Shown here in pieces: positions 59,453-64,000 of a stretch of 64,000 nucleotides of DNA; positions within the stretch are counted from its first letter, which is position 1, and every line of letters starts with the position of its first letter. This stretch comes from Actinacidiphila oryziradicis (lineage in GTDB: Bacteria; Actinomycetota; Actinomycetes; Streptomycetales; Streptomycetaceae). A program made the translations under genes and the position numbers. The stretch covers positions 62,001 to 126,000 of the forward strand of contig NZ_SUMC01000024.1 in assembly GCF_005047355.1 (NCBI RefSeq), in the 5' to 3' direction. The notes beneath the pieces are model-generated. The model had not been told where the DNA came from, made no database searches, and was given only the letters and a program-made list of their open reading frames with translations.

Positions 59453-60616
59453 TCAGGCACCGCGCAGTCCCGGGATCGCCGCGGTGGCCGGGTCACCGTG
59501 GGTCAGCGGCCGCCGGGCGGTGAGTATCCGTGCGGTGTCCCGGTCAAACCCGGCGGTGCCGGTGAGGACAGCCTGTGCCTGGTCGGCGGGCAAGGCGTTG
59601 AACCAGCGGAGGGCGAGTGCGGGCCATGCCGCGGAGTCGACCGCGCCGAAGAGGCGCAGGCGGGAGATTCCTCCGTCAGGGAAGACGTCGAAGCGGACGT
59701 GAGTGACGGCTTCGGTGCCGGCGATGTCGAAGAAGTGCCTGGTGTCGGGCTGGAGCCGGGTTCGGGACAGCAGGGGGAACCACACGGGGGAGTCGGGCCC
59801 CGGGGTTGTCTCGCTGTTCGCCCCGTACAGTGCGCACTCGCCCGAGGCGTTGTTGACGTAGTAGGACGTGTCGACCTCTATTTGGCGGAGCTGCCCGGGC
59901 GCGGCGAGGCTGATGATCGCCCAGTCGTTGCCCGTTCCGCGTCGGCGGCGGGTCTCCCAACCGTCCCCCATGTGCCGGGCGAGGCCGGGAAGGTTGAGGG
60001 CGCCGGCAGATGAGTAGAAGGTGTCGCTGCTGACCTCGACCACCCCGCCGTGTTCCCGGGCCGCCAGGTCGGGGGTGAGGCCGTCGAAGCGGCGGGGGTC
60101 TGGGACGACCCGGCCGTTGACGCGGAGCCGGGCGACGCCTCCATCGGGGTGGATGGACAGCCGTACGTGGGTGAACCGGGTCGGCGCTGTCACGGTGAAG
60201 TGGTTGTGGGTGCCGCCTTCCAGTGCGGAGAGGGGAACGATCTCCTCCCAGCTGACGTCGGGCGCGGTGAGTTGCTCGGGTGACGGATAGCCCTCCACCC
60301 CGCAGGCTTCGAGGCGGCACGTCTCCGGGTAGTTGCCGGTGAAGAAGCTGGTGTCGACGTCGATGGAGTGGATGACCCCGGGGCTGCCGAGGCGTATCAG
60401 AGCCCAGTCGTGGCCGGGTGTGCGCCTGCGGCGGGTCTCCCAGCCGTCGACGATCTCCCCCTTGTGTCCGAAGGAGCCGGGGGTGAAGTCAGCGGCAGTG
60501 GGAACGATCAGGTTCTCCTTCTCGCCGAAGGATTCGTCGTTCGCCATGACGACACTGCCACCGAGGGCACGCGAGGCGAGGTCGATCATCTGTGGTTGGT
60601 GGTCGTCGGTGGGCAT
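59453..60616 (-). CDS. alc: Allantoicase
   Basis: This 387-residue enzyme hydrolyses allantoate to ureidoglycolate and urea in purine breakdown. It has two repeated jelly-roll domains, seen as GWETRRRRTPGHDWALIRLG (about residues 58-77) and GWETRRRRGTGNDWAIISLA (about 217-236), with matching IDVDTSFF and IEVDTSYY segments. The usual length is about 330-350, and the extra C-terminal ~50 residues (LALRWFNALPADQAQAVL) are an added tail. It starts at ATG 60616. It is divergent from the XRE-cupin regulator gene, with 300 bp between. No allantoinase is in the window. Confidence 0.9.
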   Translation of the reverse strand: MPTDDHQPQMIDLASRALGGSVVMANDESFGEKENLIVPTAADFTPGSFGHKGEIVDGWETRRRRTPGHDWALIRLGSPGVIHSIDVDTSFFTGNYPETCRLEACGVEGYPSPEQLTAPDVSWEEIVPLSALEGGTHNHFTVTAPTRFTHVRLSIHPDGGVARLRVNGRVVPDPRRFDGLTPDLAAREHGGVVEVSSDTFYSSAGALNLPGLARHMGDGWETRRRRGTGNDWAIISLAAPGQLRQIEVDTSYYVNNASGECALYGANSETTPGPDSPVWFPLLSRTRLQPDTRHFFDIAGTEAVTHVRFDVFPDGGISRLRLFGAVDSAAWPALALRWFNALPADQAQAVLTGTAGFDRDTARILTARRPLTHGDPATAAIPGLRGA

Positions 60617-60922
60617 CTTGCGACTACTCCTATGGTGCGGGTGGGCTCTCGACGGTGCGGGGTGTCAGAGGATCAGGTGCTTGGCAACGGCCGGCCGATG
60701 TCTACGGGGCCGGCGACGCGTAGGTGCGGGACCTTGCTGGTGCTCAGTCCCAGACCCGCGACGGCCTCGGTCAGCTACCGAGTACTGCGAGAGTTACGGA
60801 AGCTGACGGGCGTCCGTCGAGGAGTTAAGGAGTGACTGCACATCGCTTAACGCAGGCTACACAGCGCGGACCGCGGTCCGCGTTACAGTCCTGTTAAGCG
60901 GCGACTCGATAGACTCGCGGCC
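60617..60922. promoter_or_regulatory. Divergent regulatory region with 18-bp palindrome and TTAAC motifs
   Basis: Between allantoicase and the regulator lies CGCGGACCGCGGTCCGCG (60865-60882), a perfect 18-bp palindrome about 40 bp before the regulator start. GTTAAG (60824), GCTTAACGC (60845) and CTGTTAAGCG (60891) also occur; the same CTTAACG motif recurs three times upstream of the amidohydrolase. The XRE-cupin protein is the likely ligand. In the minus direction at 60660-60775, a short VAGLGLSTSKVPHLRVAGPV-like stretch may be a gene relic. Confidence 0.5.
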
Positions 60923-61624
60923 ATGACGGACCGCACGACCCCCGCCGCCAACGGCCTTGCCGCCGATCTTGGCCAGAACATCCGCGTGGCGCGCAAGGCG
61001 CAGAACATATCCCTGCGGGAACTGGCCCGCCGTGCGGGCATCAGCGGCAGTGCGTTGTCGCAGATCGAGACGGGTAAGACCCGCCCTACGGTCAAGACTG
61101 CCTACGAGATCGCGCGCCAGCTCGGAGTGACGCTCACCGACCTCTCCGCAGGGGTGTCGAGCCCGGGCGGCGCGGGCTTCCATGCCGCGCCCGGACTGTT
61201 CCCGCCGCCGGCCGGCCAGGGGGATGTCGTACGCGATGGCCTGGTGGCCCACATGCGCCAGGCGGTGGAGTTCATCCCGCGCGAAGCCCAGCAGGTCGTC
61301 GATCTCCAAGGGGGGGAGCAGTTCAGGGTTATCAGTGGCCACTCCCTGCCAGGGGCGAACTGCCTGCTCCTCACCTACGAACCCGGAGCCGTCTCACCTC
61401 CGGGCGAGGAGTTCGTACGCCATGCAGGCCACGAGTTCAACTACCTCGCCGCCGGCCGTTTGGTCATCGAGGTCGGCACACAGCGGTTCGAGCTGAAGCC
61501 CGGCGACACTCTTACCTTTCCCGCCACGACACCGCACCGCCTGTCCAATCCATGGGCCGAGACCGCGGAGCTCGTATGCGTGTTCGTCAGCGCCCCGGGC
61601 CCCCGCACGGAGGTGACCAGCTGA
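60923..61624 (+). CDS. XRE-cupin regulator
   Basis: This 233-residue regulator has an XRE helix-turn-helix (GQNIRVARKAQNISLRELAR, about residues 17-36, then RAGISGSALSQIETGKTRPT, about 37-56) and a C-terminal cupin domain (about 150-228; HEFNYLAAGRLVIEVGTQRF, then DTLTFPATTPHR). XRE-cupin regulators sense small metabolites in the cupin barrel. ATG 60923 has no strong Shine-Dalgarno, so the leader may be short. It lies between allantoicase and the amidohydrolase, and the palindrome and TTAAC motifs nearby are candidate sites. It probably controls both directions. Confidence 0.82.
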   Translation: MTDRTTPAANGLAADLGQNIRVARKAQNISLRELARRAGISGSALSQIETGKTRPTVKTAYEIARQLGVTLTDLSAGVSSPGGAGFHAAPGLFPPPAGQGDVVRDGLVAHMRQAVEFIPREAQQVVDLQGGEQFRVISGHSLPGANCLLLTYEPGAVSPPGEEFVRHAGHEFNYLAAGRLVIEVGTQRFELKPGDTLTFPATTPHRLSNPWAETAELVCVFVSAPGPRTEVTS

Positions 61625-62258
61625 ACCGCTCCGCGACGCGAACCTGCACAAGGCGACAGAGCTGACTTGGTATCACTTAACGTTTTCTGCCGACGGACCG
61701 GCAATCGCAGGTCGCCCCGCAACTCCTGGACGGCCTCGGAGTCCGAGACGTCGCACCAGGCTCCGTAAAACCGCACGGCGGTCGGCGCCCGCGGCGGTAC
61801 GGCCAGCCGTACCCCTCTGACCTGCGCACACAGCTAACCGTGCCTGCACGGCCCCGCCGACTGGGGAGCACAAGTACGTTCCTGTCGCTCGACAGAAATC
61901 AGGGACGGCCTGTTTCGCCCAGGTGACACAGCGATGTCCATGTCGTACACCACCCCTCACCGCCGGGCCCCGGCGCCGCCAGCGGGCCTTTTTGAAGTTC
62001 AGTAGCGCTTCATTCTCGGGCAGATCTCCTGACGCACCATCACTCGCAGGGCCAGATTTCTGGATCAATCGGACATTGCATCCCTTCGGGCAGGCCCGGA
62101 ATGCCTTGGGAAGCTGTCGTTAACAGGCCTCCGGCTCTACTCCTTAACGGGGACGTTATGCCGCTTAACGGGGATGTCATGAATGACCGCTGAAGTGTGG
62201 CCATGCAAGGAGGCTTCGTGACGACGCTCTTTCACAGAGCCTGAGGCGGTGATGTTTG
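61625..62258. other. Intergenic region with CTTAACG repeats
   Basis: This 634-bp stretch has no convincing gene. CTTAACG occurs at 61676, and CTTAACGGGGACGT (62143) and CTTAACGGGGATGT (62163) are 20 bp apart as near-direct repeats close to the amidohydrolase start. A TCGTTAACAGG site lies at 62118-62128. On the minus strand near 61695-61765 a short GAWCDVSDSEAV-like stretch looks like a piece of a short-chain dehydrogenase, perhaps a relic. The repeats are likely operator half-sites of the XRE-cupin regulator. Confidence 0.45.
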
Positions 62259-63818
62259 ATGACATACACGACAGTGATCCTCGCGGGACGGCTGCTCACT
62301 GGTTCACACCAGGGCACTTCACACATGATCCGCGACGCCGCACTCGTCATCCAGGACGCGACTGTGCGGTACGCAGGACCGCGTGCGGACCTGCCCGACC
62401 TCGACGATGACGTGGTCGAGATCGACGCCACCACTTCTCTGGTCATGCCCGGACTGGTCAACGCACATCACCATGTCGGACTCACCCCCACCCAGCTCGG
62501 GGTGTCCGACGACTCCCTCGAACTGTGGATCGCCCGCAGGCACGGGCCACCGGCGGTGGATCCCTACCTCGACACCGTGTGCGGCGCCGAGGACCTTCTC
62601 GCCGGCGGTGTGACCACGGTCCAACACCTCAACGGACGCCTACGCGGCTTCCCCGAGGAGTATGAGGCGGCCGACACGGCCATGCTGCGGGCGTACGCCG
62701 ACGTCGGCATGAGGGTGTCCTACTCCCGGGGACTGACGGACCAGAACCGTTTCGTGTACTCCGACGACGAGCAGTTCATCGCCTCACTCTCGCCCGCCGA
62801 ACAGGCGGCGGTGCGCATGTTCAGGCCCGCCCGCTACGAGACCCCCGAAGAACAACTCGCGTCGAGCTACACGCGGCTGCGCGAAAAGTGGCACGGGGCC
62901 GCCGACGGCCGCATCGCCATCCAACTCGCGCCCGCGAACCTGCACTGGTGCAGCGAGGAACTGCTGCTGGCGGCCGCCGAGATCTCCGCGCGGGACGACG
63001 TCGGTATGCACATGCACCTGTCCGAAACGCCCTACCAGGAGGTCTACGCGGCCCAGCGCTCAGGCGGCGGTACCGCAGTGGGGTACCTGCATGAACGCGG
63101 ACTGCTGTCCACCCGGCTGACCCTCGGCCACGCCGTGTGGATCAACGAATCCGACATCGACCTGCTGGCCGCCAGCGGCACGCTCGTATGCCACAACCCC
63201 GGAAGCAACCTGCGGCTCCGCAGCGGCCTGGCACCCACGGCGCGGCTACGGGCGAATGGCGTCCGGCTGGCACTCGGGATCGACGAGGCAGGTCTCGCCG
63301 ACGACCGCGACATGTTCAGCGAGATCCGGCTGGCCTGGGCGCTGGCACAGGCACCCGGCCAGGACACGACCGCGCGCACCACCGCGGCCCAAGTACTGGA
63401 CATGGCGCTGGAGGGCTCGGCGGCCACCACACCGTTCGCCGGGCGCATCGGCCGCCTGGAACCGGGCTATGCCGCGGACTTCCTGGTGCTGGACTGGGAA
63501 TCGGTCACTGGCGCATACCTCGACCCGGCGGCCGAACGGATCGATGCGGTCATGCGACGGGCACGCCCCGCCGCGTTGCGGCAGGTGTATGTGAACGGCG
63601 AACTCGTCTTCGCCGACGGCCGGACGACCAAGGTCGACGGCTCCGCGATGCGGGCGGAACTACGCCGATTCCTCGCCGCCCGGCTTGGCCCTGAGCAACA
63701 GGACCGCCAATCCGCCGCGGCAGCGCTCGAGGCCGCTGTGGCCCGCTTCTACACCAGCCCCCCGTGGCGGGATTGGCGGGAGATCACGGAGGAGAGAGCG
63801 TCATGGAACAACCTCTGA
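62259..63818 (+). CDS. Amidohydrolase-superfamily deaminase (MTA/SAH or cytosine deaminase-like)
   Basis: This 519-residue metal-dependent hydrolase has the HxH motif in VNAHHHVGL (His70 and His72), a metal His in MHMHLSE (about residue 250), LGHAVW (about 290) and the catalytic Asp in ALGIDEAGLAD (about 345). It belongs to the group with guanine, cytosine, 8-oxoguanine and methylthioadenosine deaminases. GVTTVQHLNGR (about 117-127) is characteristic. The substrate is unknown, but allantoicase and the creatininase-like gene next to it suggest a nitrogen heterocycle. ATG 62259 is chosen over the TTG one codon upstream. CTTAACG sites precede it. Confidence 0.84.
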   Translation: MTYTTVILAGRLLTGSHQGTSHMIRDAALVIQDATVRYAGPRADLPDLDDDVVEIDATTSLVMPGLVNAHHHVGLTPTQLGVSDDSLELWIARRHGPPAVDPYLDTVCGAEDLLAGGVTTVQHLNGRLRGFPEEYEAADTAMLRAYADVGMRVSYSRGLTDQNRFVYSDDEQFIASLSPAEQAAVRMFRPARYETPEEQLASSYTRLREKWHGAADGRIAIQLAPANLHWCSEELLLAAAEISARDDVGMHMHLSETPYQEVYAAQRSGGGTAVGYLHERGLLSTRLTLGHAVWINESDIDLLAASGTLVCHNPGSNLRLRSGLAPTARLRANGVRLALGIDEAGLADDRDMFSEIRLAWALAQAPGQDTTARTTAAQVLDMALEGSAATTPFAGRIGRLEPGYAADFLVLDWESVTGAYLDPAAERIDAVMRRARPAALRQVYVNGELVFADGRTTKVDGSAMRAELRRFLAARLGPEQQDRQSAAAALEAAVARFYTSPPWRDWREITEERASWNNL

Positions 63819-63906
63819 CCTGCGTGAAACGGGGCCGGAACCACCCGCTTACCACCCATGTGACAGCGCCGGGCGTGCTGCGCGTGACGACGAGGAAGGG
63901 ATCGAA

Positions 63907-64000
63907 GTGACCGACGACCTGATGTGTCCGAGGATCGGCGCGGGGACCGCCGAGTACGAGTGGATGACGTGGCAGGAGATCGCCGAGGAGGCCCGGCGGG
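63907..64000 (+). CDS. Creatininase-family amidohydrolase, N-terminus only (runs off the window)
   Basis: The frame from GTG 63907, with AGGAAGGGATCGAA before it, encodes VTDDLMCPRIGAGTAEYEWM and continues TWQEIAEEARR up to the last base. This opening resembles creatininase-family proteins, which hydrolyse cyclic amides such as creatinine or open formamido rings; the EWMTWQEI pattern and the predicted following metal site cannot be checked here. It is 88 bp after the amidohydrolase, in the same direction, so likely the same operon. Only 31 codons are visible. Confidence 0.55.
   Translation, partial: MTDDLMCPRIGAGTAEYEWMTWQEIAEEARR

Noticed and set aside
60660..60775. Minus-strand LSTSKVPHLRVAGPV-like stretch as a gene
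   Set aside because: Too short, with no start or ribosome site; at most a relic of a lost gene next to allantoicase.
61695..61765. Minus-strand GAWCDVSDSEAV-like stretch as a short-chain dehydrogenase
   Set aside because: It covers only about 20 residues, no cofactor loop or YxxxK motif, and could be chance.
1..64000. CRISPR arrays, tRNA or rRNA genes, insertion sequences, phage genes
   Set aside because: No regularly spaced repeats, no transposase or integrase motifs, and no recognisable tRNA or rRNA segment was found on either strand.

Overview
The window is actinobacterial and most likely from a Streptomyces or a close relative. The DNA is very GC-rich with strong third-position GC. GTG starts and 4-bp stop/start overlaps are common. 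Several families are typical of streptomycetes: two conservons (CvnA-B-C-D signalling operons), a DUF6397 protein, an NsdA-type regulator, small membrane or secreted proteins, and one gene with a rare TTA codon. No rRNA, tRNA, CRISPR array, insertion sequence or phage was seen.

Layout. 1-8.6 kb: a MarR-controlled drug-efflux gene, a flavin reductase, a regulator fused to half a Nudix domain, a MetE-like protein and a second MFS exporter. 8.6-19.65 kb: a coherent catabolic island whose genes match, one by one, the KstR2 regulon of Mycobacterium tuberculosis, which degrades the last two steroid rings (the propionate-indanedione HIP). It holds ipdE2-, ipdE1-, crotonase-, ipdF-, kstR2- and fadA6-like genes, then ipdC, ipdB, ipdA, echA20 and two SDR genes. 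Two nearly identical KstR2-type operators sit in its two divergent promoter regions. The HIP-CoA ligase fadD3 and all genes for steroid rings A and B are absent from the window. 19.7-30.7 kb: small proteins, a VOC protein, a MOSC protein, a PGRP amidase, three methyltransferases, a DUF4032 protein, a PadR/hydrolase pair, a YnfA protein and two deletion pseudogenes.

30.8-39.4 kb: an MHYT sensor and conservon 1 (cvnB frameshifted), a secreted protein, an alpha/beta hydrolase, then a second conservon reduced to one intact gene (cvnB). 39.5-49.2 kb: a DUF6397 protein, an ArsR/AHSA1 pair, and a ruined polysaccharide locus (UDP-glucose dehydrogenase, GalE, GT2 synthase, nucleotide-sugar epimerase, GH53 galactanase), all frameshifted or internally deleted. 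49.2-55.4 kb: a sugar-acid or amino-acid type catabolic cluster (KGSA dehydrogenase, GntR, DapA-family enzyme, MHS transporter, DhaK, DhaL) with a palindromic operator. 55.4-64 kb: an S9 peptidase, a Nudix protein, a small inverted-repeat element, a frameshifted luciferase-like monooxygenase, allantoicase, an XRE-cupin regulator, an amidohydrolase and the start of a creatininase, suggesting nitrogen-heterocycle catabolism.

The most unusual features are the orphan lower steroid pathway in a Streptomyces-like genome and the high density of genes broken by internal deletions, often with one-base frameshifts. Those deletions made one apparently translatable chimera (regulator plus Nudix half) and removed the 5' ends of two divergent genes at one junction. 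Single-base shifts could be sequencing errors; the larger deletions are harder to explain that way. All names rest on remembered family features, not on database searches.
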